From an uncultured bacterium (lineage in GTDB: Bacteria > Patescibacteriota > Minisyncoccia > Phycocordibacterales > UBA918): 39,922 nucleotides of DNA. Shown here piece by piece: positions 15,564-22,550 of the stretch (its first letter is position 1; each line of letters opens with the position of its first letter). A program made the position numbers and the translations under genes. The notes beneath the pieces are model-generated. The model was not told where the DNA came from. It saw nothing but the letters and a program-made list of their open reading frames with translations, and made no database searches. The stretch is taken from positions 1 to 39,922 of the forward strand of contig CAJWTE010000002.1 in assembly GCA_913046815.1 (NCBI GenBank), in the 5' to 3' direction.

Positions 15564-15579
15564 TCATCTATTGTACCAG

Positions 15580-17265
15580 CTATTTATCTTGCAAACGATG
15601 CAACATACGGACTAGTCTAACAGTTTCATAGTCAATTTTTTCGTCACAATACTCGAATAGAGGCTTCAACTTTTCATCACCCAATTCTTCAATAGCTTCA
15701 AGGACTTTCGGCTCGTTTTCACTATGGTTTTTATTCTGTAAGTGAGTTAGGTCACCAATTCCTATCGCCCTTTCTTCTACCAACTTCTCTAAGTGACTCC
15801 AAGCTGTACTTTCTTTGATATTCCTTTCTTTAGCTATTTCACGTATGCTCTTTTTTTCCTTCAATAGCTCCTTCGTTTTTTCCAAAGTACTCTCTTTCTG
15901 CACTCTTTCATAACCCTTCGTCCTGACTTTTATTTCTCCTGTCGGCCACTCGCCGCCAGATGAGCGTAAAAAGTTACGTTGCATTGACTCCAATTCCTCA
16001 CTTTCCATTTGTGAAAAGGTTTCTTCTACCAAGTCACTATCGACTTGCATGCGTTCGTCTTTCGCCACCACTTCTGGATCAACTCGGAGTGCTGTAGGGC
16101 TCATTCCCAACATCTTCAAGCCAGCCAAAGTACGTACCCGCGACAATGCTACATAGCCCTGCCCGAAAGCAAAGGCCTTGGAGAGGTCAATCTCGGCTGC
16201 ATCCAAGGACATACCTTGGCTTTTATGGACTGTAATCGCCCACGCTAGGCGCAGCGGCAGCTGTTCTACACTGGCAAGTGTCTTCTTCTCTTCTATCACC
16301 TCCCAACTAGTTGGTTCTATTTTTATTTCCCTTCCCTCAGTAGTCTCAATGATTGGCAGTCCGTCTATAGCGTCAAAAGACACTACCCGTGCCAACGTAC
16401 CATTTACATAGCCGGCTTCGAAATTGTTCTTCGTACACATGACCATAGCTTCTTCTTTCAGTTCTAGACACTCAGGAGACAAGCAGTTCTTTACTAACCC
16501 TTGTTGCATCAACTTATTACCATGACCAACCATCTGGAACTTTCGAGTTGGTGCCGATAACTCACTCAACCTAGAAGAGTTCACAGTATCTACGTCCATG
16601 TTATGGGTATAAAGTCTTGTAGGTTCAATATCAGGATAAGCAATTTCTGTCTGCTCAGACAAGAGAGTAAAATGTTCATCGTCGACGTCATTCTTTCTTA
16701 TTGAGCGCAACAAACCCAAAAGCATCTCGTCTTCTTGCCGGAACTGGTCGCTCAAGTAGCACACCAAAAACCTAGCGTCAGCCCAGGCACGTGACTTAAA
16801 AGCGTACTGTACTGGTTCGTTATAGCGCGTAATTGGAGGCAATTGAAAGAAGTCCCCTACCAACACAACCTGTAGTCCTCCAAATGATTCGGGCTTATTC
16901 CTCACTTTGCGACAAACGGTATCAACCATATCCAGTACATTACCTCCCAACATAGAGACTTCATCAATTATCAACACATTGGCTTTATTTATTCGTTTGT
17001 TGGTCTTTTCATTGGCGACTATTTGTTCCACATCGTGCTCGGTCAAACTATCTCGTGGCCCTAGTCGACACCATGAATGAATGGTCATACCTCCTATATG
17101 CGTAGCTGCTACACCGGTAGAAGCCGTTACTGCCACATTTACTCCAGCTGTCTCAAGCCAAGCAATGTACTGATTAACTACGTGGGTTTTGCCTGTACCA
17201 GGCTCACCAGTGAGAAATACATTACCACCTGTTTTGAGTATATCGAGCGCAACTGACTGATTCAT
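15580..17265 (-). CDS. PIF1/RecD-like superfamily 1 DNA helicase with C-terminal HTH
   Basis: Predicted 5'-3' DNA helicase for genome maintenance. Walker A GEPGTGKT is at residues 20-27, ASTGVAATHIGGMTIHSW is a typical PIF1 stretch, Walker B is LIIDEVSML, and GDFFQLPP is motif III. AITVHKSQGMSLDAAEIDL and ALSRVRTL form the C-terminal motor motifs. The tail (about 465-510) carries a helix-turn-helix of the RQC/HTH_40 kind (SIREIAKERNIKESTAWSHLEKLV), common in bacterial PIF1 relatives. The 561 residues are a normal length. It is divergent from the oxidase gene across 64 bases. Confidence 0.94.
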   Translation of the reverse strand: MNQSVALDILKTGGNVFLTGEPGTGKTHVVNQYIAWLETAGVNVAVTASTGVAATHIGGMTIHSWCRLGPRDSLTEHDVEQIVANEKTNKRINKANVLIIDEVSMLGGNVLDMVDTVCRKVRNKPESFGGLQVVLVGDFFQLPPITRYNEPVQYAFKSRAWADARFLVCYLSDQFRQEDEMLLGLLRSIRKNDVDDEHFTLLSEQTEIAYPDIEPTRLYTHNMDVDTVNSSRLSELSAPTRKFQMVGHGNKLMQQGLVKNCLSPECLELKEEAMVMCTKNNFEAGYVNGTLARVVSFDAIDGLPIIETTEGREIKIEPTSWEVIEEKKTLASVEQLPLRLAWAITVHKSQGMSLDAAEIDLSKAFAFGQGYVALSRVRTLAGLKMLGMSPTALRVDPEVVAKDERMQVDSDLVEETFSQMESEELESMQRNFLRSSGGEWPTGEIKVRTKGYERVQKESTLEKTKELLKEKKSIREIAKERNIKESTAWSHLEKLVEERAIGIGDLTHLQNKNHSENEPKVLEAIEELGDEKLKPLFEYCDEKIDYETVRLVRMLHRLQDK

Positions 17266-17317
17266 ATGTTGGTAAGAGTAACATATCGGAAGGGCTGTGA
17301 GTTAAAATAAGGAAAAG

Positions 17318-17323
17318 TATAGT
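17318..17323 (+). promoter_or_regulatory. -10 box of the FAD-linked oxidase gene
   Basis: TATAGT ends six bases before the ATG at 17330, so transcription would start at or next to the start codon (leaderless). No strong -35 is seen. Confidence 0.4.
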
Positions 17324-17329
17324 TCTTCT

Positions 17330-19177
17330 ATGGCTACCACAAAAAGAAAAACTAAAAAGGATATTAAAGATACCCAGAGAATTAAAGTTCAAATAAACTC
17401 CCCTCGGAAAAAGGCATTGCGAGTGGCTAAGAAGGCGACCCAAAAAGTCAAAACCGTCCCCAGAAAGGAAGTGCTCCCTATCCTAAAGAGAGACGCGCTT
17501 GGTCACCTACTAGTTGAAAACCTTCTTCGCGAAGCCGGCTTTCGAGGGGATATATCCACTGATAAAGATAAATTAGACGAATATAGCTACGATGAAAGTA
17601 TTTTTGCTGTTCGGCCACAGATCGTAATCGCACCTAAAGACGGTATGGACGTACAGTCCGCAGTAAAAGTTATCGCGAAAGAAACTACTCGCTTCCCCGC
17701 GCTTTCCCTCACACCCAGAGCTGCTGGTACTGGTCTATCGGGCGGATCTCTAACAGACTCAGTGGTGATTGATATAAGCAGGTATATGCACAAGATGGAT
17801 TTGGCTGAGGAGATGCGCGGACAAGTCACCATCACTGTGGAGCCAGGTGTAATGTGGCGAGACATGGAAACAGAACTAAAGAAGCATCGCGTCTATGTAC
17901 CTTCTTATACCGCTTCCAAGGATATCTGCTCTGTTGGCGGCTCTGTTGCCAACAATGCCGCCGGCCCCGATTCCCTTCGCTATGGTCATTGTGCCGACTG
18001 GGTTGAATCGCTGGAAGTAGTTTTGTACGATGGAGAAAAGTACACCATCCGGCCAATCGACTATAAGAATTTCAAAGTACTCAGTAAAAAGAAAAACGCC
18101 TATGGGCGCATACTGAGCGAGATTTTTGCTCTTATCGAAGCCAACGAGCCTGCCATACTAAAGGCTAAACCCAAAACCAAGAAGAATACCTCCGGCTATG
18201 CTCTATGGGACGCAATCGACGGAAGTGTAGCCGAATTCAAGGCTGGCAAGGCTAAACTTGACCTTACTCGCCTTATTTCTGGTAGCCAAGGCACTATCGG
18301 CATAGTTACGTCATTAACACTAAAGACAGCTCCGATTCCTACCCATAATCGATTGGTGGTTATTCCAATATTTGATCTTGCTACAGCTAGTGCCGCAGTC
18401 CTAGAGGCACTCAACCATAACCCTGTAAATATAGAAGTATTTGACGCCCTGTCCTTTAACTTAGCACTTAAGAATCCTCAATTTTTTAAGTCTCGGCTAT
18501 CCGGTATCGGGTACTACAGGACAATGCTAGCCATGTACTCCCTTTACCATGTGCGTTGGCTAGGAAAGACTCCTGAGTTCACTCTCTTAATGACTTTTGA
18601 AGATAAGTCCGATACAGTACTGAGTGATATTCTACGTCTACTAAGAAAAGTTGGCGCCAGTGGTGCCAGAGAGGTTACCAATGAAGACGAGAAGGAAATG
18701 CTTTGGCAAGTGCGCAGAGCCAGCTATACACTTTCCAAACTACAAGACCCGAATAAGCGACCAGCAGCCTTTTTGGAGGATATGACAGTACCTCCAGAGC
18801 ACCTGTCTGGCTTTTTGGCGGAGATAAAGCGTTTACTAAGAAAGTACAACCTAACCGCTGCTATACATGGCCATGGTGGTAATGGTCATTTTCACTTTTA
18901 TCCCCTACTCGATTTTGAAAAATCCGGCACAGCCGAGCTGATAGAGAAAATGTCTACTGAATTTTTCCACACTGCAGTGAAATACAAAGGCAATATCTGT
19001 GGCGAGCACAATGATGGCATCACTCGCACTCCCTACCTCAATCTCATGTTCACCAAGAAAATGTTGGATATTTTCAAGCAAGTCGAACATAGCTTTGATC
19101 CTGATGACATCTTCAATCCCGGCAAAAAAGTAAATCCTCGCTTCGATATCAAGTCAAATTTACGCAAAAAGAACTGA
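17330..19177 (+). CDS. FAD-linked oxidase (GlcD / D-lactate dehydrogenase-like)
   Basis: Flavoprotein of the PCMH/VAO group that oxidises 2-hydroxy acids such as D-lactate or glycolate. An unusual Lys/Arg-rich N-terminal extension (about residues 1-50) precedes the FAD-binding domain: PQIVIAPKDGMDVQSAVKV, the pyrophosphate loop RAAGTGLSGGSLTDSVVIDI and VGGSVANNAAGPDSLRYGHC. The C-terminal FAD-oxidase domain has HGHGGNGHFHFYPLLD (metal and substrate histidines) and ends in NPGKKVNP. Total 615 residues. The Fe-S half present in FAD/Fe-S lactate dehydrogenases is missing, so an outside electron acceptor is needed. Substrate cannot be decided from sequence. Confidence 0.9.
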   Translation: MATTKRKTKKDIKDTQRIKVQINSPRKKALRVAKKATQKVKTVPRKEVLPILKRDALGHLLVENLLREAGFRGDISTDKDKLDEYSYDESIFAVRPQIVIAPKDGMDVQSAVKVIAKETTRFPALSLTPRAAGTGLSGGSLTDSVVIDISRYMHKMDLAEEMRGQVTITVEPGVMWRDMETELKKHRVYVPSYTASKDICSVGGSVANNAAGPDSLRYGHCADWVESLEVVLYDGEKYTIRPIDYKNFKVLSKKKNAYGRILSEIFALIEANEPAILKAKPKTKKNTSGYALWDAIDGSVAEFKAGKAKLDLTRLISGSQGTIGIVTSLTLKTAPIPTHNRLVVIPIFDLATASAAVLEALNHNPVNIEVFDALSFNLALKNPQFFKSRLSGIGYYRTMLAMYSLYHVRWLGKTPEFTLLMTFEDKSDTVLSDILRLLRKVGASGAREVTNEDEKEMLWQVRRASYTLSKLQDPNKRPAAFLEDMTVPPEHLSGFLAEIKRLLRKYNLTAAIHGHGGNGHFHFYPLLDFEKSGTAELIEKMSTEFFHTAVKYKGNICGEHNDGITRTPYLNLMFTKKMLDIFKQVEHSFDPDDIFNPGKKVNPRFDIKSNLRKKN

Positions 19178-19202
19178 CAAACTATATTTACAATGATATC
19201 AT
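19174..19202 (+). promoter_or_regulatory. Promoter of the 88-residue small gene
   Basis: CTGACA (19174-19179) and TATCAT (19197-19202) are 17 bases apart. Its predicted start near 19209 rules out an upstream ATG at 19193 and favours the start at 19244. Confidence 0.5.
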
Positions 19203-19243
19203 TCTTACAGAGTCACAGAGTCAACACTGAAAGGAATTTCATC

Positions 19244-19510
19244 ATGCTCATGAAAAGCGACCGAGATGCGTTGTGTGAAGTGCTGACACACTTCGTCAAC
19301 CACCGACACGAAGACTGTTCTCGGGAGACAGTCGATTTTGATCAACGCTTTCGAGGACAGGAAGAAAATGTAGCCAACCACATATTGGAAAAGTGGTCGG
19401 ACCTGGTGCATCTGGGTCATGGGTTCTACGATCTCAAGACTGAGATATGGAGTGACGTCCATGTGTTCATCCGCAAAGACGACCAGAAGACATTTCTGGA
19501 AATATCGTAA
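19244..19510 (+). CDS. Hypothetical protein, 88 residues
   Basis: The family is not recognised. AAGGA at 19231-19235 and the promoter upstream fix the start at 19244. The soluble product is rich in Asp, Glu and His, with a helical first half (KSDRDALCEVLTHFVNHRHE) and a mixed second half ending in DVHVFIRKDDQKTFLEIS. The gene is richer in G and C than the oxidase gene before it and has its own promoter, ribosome site and terminator, like the other cassette-type small genes in this window. Confidence 0.65.
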   Translation: MLMKSDRDALCEVLTHFVNHRHEDCSRETVDFDQRFRGQEENVANHILEKWSDLVHLGHGFYDLKTEIWSDVHVFIRKDDQKTFLEIS

Positions 19511-19520
19511 GACCGCCAAG

Positions 19521-19577
19521 CAAAAAGCTCGCTCGTGATATCGAGTATTCGCTTCATTTGTTTGTGCGGGCTTTTTG
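19521..19577 (+). terminator. Hairpin terminator after the 88-residue gene
   Basis: CAAAAAGCTCGC (19521-19532) pairs with GCGGGCTTTTTG (19566-19577) over 12 bases with one G-T wobble. The loop of 33 bases is long but can form a small inner hairpin. The T-run lies inside the right arm. Confidence 0.55.
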
Positions 19578-19592
19578 TATAAACACGCCGGA

Positions 19593-19620
19593 GTCTACCT
19601 ATCATCAATGATAGGTAGAC
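19593..19620. terminator. Perfect 13-bp inverted repeat
   Basis: GTCTACCTATCAT and its complement are separated by two bases. It sits right after the previous hairpin and may act as a second terminator; a U-run is lacking, so the role is uncertain. Confidence 0.4.
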
Positions 19621-19824
19621 GAAATTTTGTACGAGACGGGCTCGGCTCTGTCATTTTGGAGTAATTCGCCCTAACCATTATCAATTGGCTCTAACGAGTA
19701 CGGATGAGTGAGGATGGCTGGGACACATTGTCAGCCACATAGATCGTGATCTAATAGCCAAACAACACAAGCAACTGTTGCTGGTCCTCTTATGGATGCC
19801 GTTTCTCTTTTATCAAATTCACAA
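19621..19824. other. Intergenic stretch without recognisable gene
   Basis: No convincing reading frame is seen. It holds a weak hairpin (ATGGCTG...CAGCCA near 19713-19737) and the palindrome TAGATCGTGATCTA just after it. No promoter or known RNA was recognised. Confidence 0.4.
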
Positions 19825-19846
19825 AGGCCCCGCCGCAGCGGAGCCT
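19825..19846 (-). terminator. Hairpin terminator of the winged-helix gene
   Basis: On the minus strand AGGCTCCGC pairs with GCGGGGCCT (one T-G wobble) around a four-base loop, followed by TTTGTG. It lies seven bases after the gene's stop codon. Confidence 0.6.
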
Positions 19847-19852
19847 ATACCT

Positions 19853-20242
19853 TCAAATGTACATACTGTGTTCTAACTTATATCCAACTCCCCAAACCGA
19901 ACAAATTGGATCTGCTCCGATCTGAGGTTGCAGCGCGCGTCTGGTTTTTCTTACTAGGTCATGTGCCATTTTGTTTGCCACTGCTTGATCTGCGCATCTA
20001 TAATCCCGATTCTGCACATTCGCGCTGCATAAACTGTTGAAGGAAACGACATTGCCAGGATGTCTGGCAAGAAGACACATGACCCTGAAAGGGTGTTTGG
20101 AAAGGTGGATTAACTTCCCGTCTAACTTAGCAAGATAGACTAAATTGTTTCCATTATCAAACACAAAAACCATTCCGCACGTCTCAACCAATCGCTCTCC
20201 AGGAGAAAGAGAGTCGCCCGGATAAGTATCTCGATACATCAT
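19853..20242 (-). CDS. Orphan winged-helix DNA-binding protein (OmpR/PhoB C-terminal type)
   Basis: A 129-residue protein with a single transcription-factor domain. The strand-rich start (FVFDNGNNLVYLAKLDGKLIHLSKHPF) resembles the beta-sheet before the OmpR-type winged helix. Then come RVMCLLARHPGNVVSFNSLC, a recognition-helix area (ADQAVANKMAHDLVRKTRRAL) and the wing hairpin with the typical ending CSVWGVGYKLE. No receiver domain or histidine kinase is present, so it cannot be a normal two-component regulator. AGGAGGAGG precedes ATGATG (start at 20242 or 20239), and a good promoter lies upstream. It ends with its own terminator. Target genes are unknown. Confidence 0.8.
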   Translation of the reverse strand: MMYRDTYPGDSLSPGERLVETCGMVFVFDNGNNLVYLAKLDGKLIHLSKHPFRVMCLLARHPGNVVSFNSLCSANVQNRDYRCADQAVANKMAHDLVRKTRRALQPQIGADPICSVWGVGYKLEHSMYI

Positions 20243-20275
20243 TTTGCCTCCTCCTAATTGTACTCATTCGGAATT

Positions 20276-20304
20276 ACTCTACAATCTTACTCAAACATGG
20301 TCAA
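20276..20304 (-). promoter_or_regulatory. Promoter of the winged-helix gene
   Basis: On the minus strand TTGACC (20299-20304) and TAGAGT (20276-20281) are separated by 17 bases. Confidence 0.55.
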
Positions 20305-20309
20305 TATCT

Positions 20310-20337
20310 TTGTCTTTCTGGTATTATTTGCTAGTAT
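20310..20337 (+). promoter_or_regulatory. Likely promoter of tRNA-Glu
   Basis: TTGTCT (20310-20315) and TAGTAT (20332-20337) are 16 bases apart and end 18 bases before the mature 5' end of the tRNA. Confidence 0.45.
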
Positions 20338-20355
20338 TTGCGCACAATGAGTGTT

Positions 20356-20427
20356 GGCCCTATCGTCTAACGGCTAGGACACATGGTTCTCATCCATGAA
20401 ACCGGGGTTCGATTCCCCGTAGGGTCA
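20356..20427 (+). tRNA. tRNA-Glu, anticodon CTC
   Basis: A full cloverleaf can be drawn. The acceptor stem pairs GGCCCTA with TAGGGTC (one G-T pair), the anticodon stem is CATGG/CCATG around TTCTCAT with anticodon CTC (reads GAG), and the T arm is CGGGG/CCCCG around TTCGATT. The CCA end is not encoded. Its last 16 bases are part of the attachment core of the integrated element, and integration leaves the tRNA sequence intact. The recombinase gene overlaps it antisense. Confidence 0.96.
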
Positions 20428-21944
20428 CAAAACGAGACTTCGTCTCGACTGAGCGAGCGCGTCGAAGACGCGCGAGATGAGGCAAGAGGAAAACGGGCTT
20501 TGCCCTGCAACACAAAACCAAAGGGTGACGAGACGGAGAAGCGCGCGGTTTTGTCACGAACCGAAGGGTTCGTTCCGACTTTTTTGACGAAAGCGGCGAT
20601 TTCGGAGAAATCATCGCTGGAGGATAAAAAGGTGGCTTGTTTCGTATCTAAAATCCACTCACGCAGGGGTTCGACCCAATTATTTCCTTGGTGGGCAAAA
20701 TCTTTCTTTTTCTCCTTTAAAGTCAGGGTGGCACGCATGATTTCGTCTTTCTTTTTAAGGTACAAGTCTTTCGGTATATCGCCATCCAAATAACTCTCCA
20801 CCAGTTTGTCCATGCGTGCTTCACTGGCTTTGATACTATCTGAAAGATTTTGTACACCACTTTGCGATGCGGTATTTTCTGCTTTCTCCCATTCCTCCAC
20901 TTTACCGAGCATGTATGCGGTATACGCATCGCAAAGCGAAATTGTTTGAAGCTGTGTCTTTAGTTGGTCGGCGAGAACGTCCTCGCGCACATATCCTTGG
21001 GAGCATGACCCTTTCTTTTTCGTACACCGATAGTACCTATATCTTCCCCCATGCCTTCCAGTTGCCCACTGAGCGGTAATCATAGAGTCACACTCTCCGC
21101 AACGAAAAAGATTGGTGAACGGAAAGTTATGACCAAGCCTTGTTTTTCTCGGCCGAGCGTTAGCCGACAAAACAACTTGTACGGCTTCAAACAATTTCGG
21201 GGAAAGTATTGGTGCAAAGCTTCCGTCAAACCATTCGTCTTTATGTTTGGTAAATCCGAGATAGGCTCGATTAGTTAGGATTCGTTTAACGGAAGCTTTG
21301 CCAAGTGGCGTACCTGCCTTTGTAGTGAGTCCAAGATCAAATAGAAAATGTGAAAGCGAGACAAGTCCATGCGTACCCTTTGCATACTCCTCATAAGCGC
21401 GCACAATAATCTGGCTATGCACTGGATGTGGCTCTATCACTTTCTTTGCCTTATTATTTACATAGCCAAAAGGAGCGCGCGTCAGCCACTCACCACGGCG
21501 TAGCTTTGCCCGCATACCTCGCTTCACATTTTGGGTTAAATTGTCCGAATAATACTTAGACTGACCAAAAGCCACTTGAAGCATGAACAACCCCTGCGGA
21601 GTGGGTTCAAACCAAAATGTCGGAAAGCGCAAAGACACTATTTTCTTTTGATCTACCGCGTAGATAACCTGCCCTCCATCTATACTATTACGTGCCAGTC
21701 TATCTGGATGCCACGCTAAAACACCAAACCCTTCCAAAGAGTTAATCTGCTCCATCATTTTATTAAAAACTGGTCTCCCGGGTGTCTTTGCGCTTTTTGA
21801 CTCTTGAAACTCCGTTAGGATTTCAAGATTTTCTTTACGCGCAAACTCTCGCATTTCAAAAAGCTGTGACTCAATAGACATGACTTGCTTATCGTCATCT
21901 TCGGTACTTTTGCGAGCGTATAGAAAATATTTTGGTTTGTTCAT
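20367..21944 (-). CDS. Large serine recombinase (integrase of the element)
   Basis: Site-specific recombinase of the resolvase/invertase superfamily. The N-terminal catalytic domain holds YARKS with nucleophile Ser13. The recombinase domain follows (KAKKVIEPHPVHSQIIVRAYEEYAKG...), then a zinc ribbon (CGECD...YYRCTKKKGSC) and a coiled coil (about 350-410). Residues from about 460 on are low-complexity and are encoded by clustered palindromes; the last 15-20 residues (DPTGNRTPVSW...) are read antisense through tRNA-Glu. On an excised circle the frame would instead end NDPDGH. Most tRNA-targeting integrases are tyrosine recombinases, so a serine enzyme here is less usual. Confidence 0.93.
   Translation of the reverse strand: MNKPKYFLYARKSTEDDDKQVMSIESQLFEMREFARKENLEILTEFQESKSAKTPGRPVFNKMMEQINSLEGFGVLAWHPDRLARNSIDGGQVIYAVDQKKIVSLRFPTFWFEPTPQGLFMLQVAFGQSKYYSDNLTQNVKRGMRAKLRRGEWLTRAPFGYVNNKAKKVIEPHPVHSQIIVRAYEEYAKGTHGLVSLSHFLFDLGLTTKAGTPLGKASVKRILTNRAYLGFTKHKDEWFDGSFAPILSPKLFEAVQVVLSANARPRKTRLGHNFPFTNLFRCGECDSMITAQWATGRHGGRYRYYRCTKKKGSCSQGYVREDVLADQLKTQLQTISLCDAYTAYMLGKVEEWEKAENTASQSGVQNLSDSIKASEARMDKLVESYLDGDIPKDLYLKKKDEIMRATLTLKEKKKDFAHQGNNWVEPLREWILDTKQATFLSSSDDFSEIAAFVKKVGTNPSVRDKTARFSVSSPFGFVLQGKARFPLASSRASSTRSLSRDEVSFCDPTGNRTPVSWMRTMCPSR
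20412..20428 (+). repeat. attL: 17-bp attachment core in tRNA-Glu
   Basis: ATTCCCCGTAGGGTCAC is repeated exactly at 27830-27846 in the same orientation. It covers the 3' end of the tRNA (T-loop to discriminator) plus one base. Confidence 0.85.
20428..20554 (+). repeat. Repeat A, copy 1: palindrome cluster within the recombinase 3' end
   Basis: About 125 bp, including three-base-loop palindromes CGAGAC-TTC-GTCTCG (20433-20447), GCGCGTC-GAA-GACGCGC (20457-20473) and GGGC-TTT-GCCC (20495-20505). It is present inverted at 21985-22110 on the other side of the recombinase gene, and in part at 27466-27513. It is translated as the recombinase tail. Confidence 0.8.
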
Positions 21945-21984
21945 AATTTTGGAAAAATTATATTTTTAGACATGAAACAAGAGG

Positions 21985-22110
21985 CAAAACCGCGCACTTT
22001 TCCGTCCCGTCACCCTTTGGTTTTGTGTTGCAGAGCAAAGCCCGTTTTCCTCTTGCTTCATCTCGCGCGCCTTCGGCGCGCTCGTTATCTAGAGACGAAG
22101 TCTCGTTTTG
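21985..22110 (-). repeat. Repeat A, copy 2 (inverted), upstream of the recombinase
   Basis: The reverse complement closely matches 20428-20554, with changes that often keep the small palindromes paired (GCGCGCC-TTC-GGCGCGC here against GCGCGTC-GAA-GACGCGC). Together the copies bracket the recombinase gene. Confidence 0.8.
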
Positions 22111-22183
22111 TGAAGAAATACTAACCCGCGCTCGAACTTACTTTGAACAGAACTAGCAACGCGCGGAGCGCGTGGTAGCTTTG
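22111..22183 (-). repeat. Repeat B, copy 1
   Basis: About 73 bp directly joined to repeat A. The inverted match lies at 27395-27468, also joined to a partial repeat A, so A+B is one larger unit. It includes the palindrome CGCGC-GGA-GCGCG. The stretch 22184-22263 between B and repeat C holds further palindromes (GCGCC-TCG-GGGCGC) and no gene. Confidence 0.75.
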
Positions 22184-22263
22184 TACTTGAACGTACGCAT
22201 TCGCGTGCGTGGTGACGCTAAACAAGCGCCTCGGGGCGCGTTCGTCACCTCGCGCAGCAACCT

Positions 22264-22348
22264 CCAAAAATTTCCTTACCATTTCTAAAAAGCGGAAGGG
22301 GGTGCAGGGGGAAGCCGCCAAAAAGTTGAAAGGAAATTTTGGGGTTGC
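22264..22348 (+). repeat. Repeat C, copy 1: perfect 85-bp inverted repeat
   Basis: Exactly the reverse complement of 24758-24842 as far as I can align by eye. The unit is itself an imperfect palindrome: CCAAAAATTTCCTT at one end, AAGGAAATTTTGG at the other, and a GCGG...CCGC core rich in G-runs. The two copies bracket the Panacea module and the 306-residue gene. Confidence 0.85.
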
Positions 22349-22379
22349 TAGTTTGCTTTACCTGTTCATTCTTCTTTCT

Positions 22380-22464
22380 CTAACGGCTGCCCTAGTGTAA
22401 CCAACCCGAATAACTCGAATCGCTAAGACAGCCATTAGAAAAAGCTATTCGGAAAGTTGGTTAC
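22380..22464. repeat. Interleaved inverted repeats (possible pseudoknot)
   Basis: CTAACGGCTG (22380-22389) pairs with CAGCCATTAG (22429-22438), one wobble. GTAACCAACCCGAATA (22397-22412) pairs with TATTCGG plus GTTGGTTAC (22446-22464, three-base bulge). The arms alternate as a-b-a'-b', so they form either two alternative hairpins or a pseudoknot. Confidence 0.5.
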
Positions 22465-22489
22465 AAGTTCAGTATAGCATAATGAAAAA

Positions 22490-22513
22490 CCGCTACGTGA
22501 TTTAGCGTAGCGG
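22490..22513 (-). terminator. Intrinsic terminator of the 306-residue gene
   Basis: On the minus strand CCGCTACG pairs perfectly with CGTAGCGG around an eight-base loop, followed by five T residues. Confidence 0.85.
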
Positions 22514-22514
22514 A

Positions 22515-22539
22515 AGGGTGGCGGCGTATCCGCCACCCT
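22515..22539 (-). repeat. Second perfect hairpin after the 306-residue gene
   Basis: AGGGTGGCGG and its complement form a perfect 10-bp stem with a five-base loop, directly before the terminator hairpin on the minus strand. It may protect the 3' end or assist termination. Confidence 0.6.
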
Positions 22540-22550
22540 AGCAATTTCAA

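Noticed and set aside
19193..19243. Upstream start of the 88-residue gene
   Set aside because: It overlaps the predicted -10 box and lies before the predicted transcription start; the ATG at 19244 has a ribosome site.
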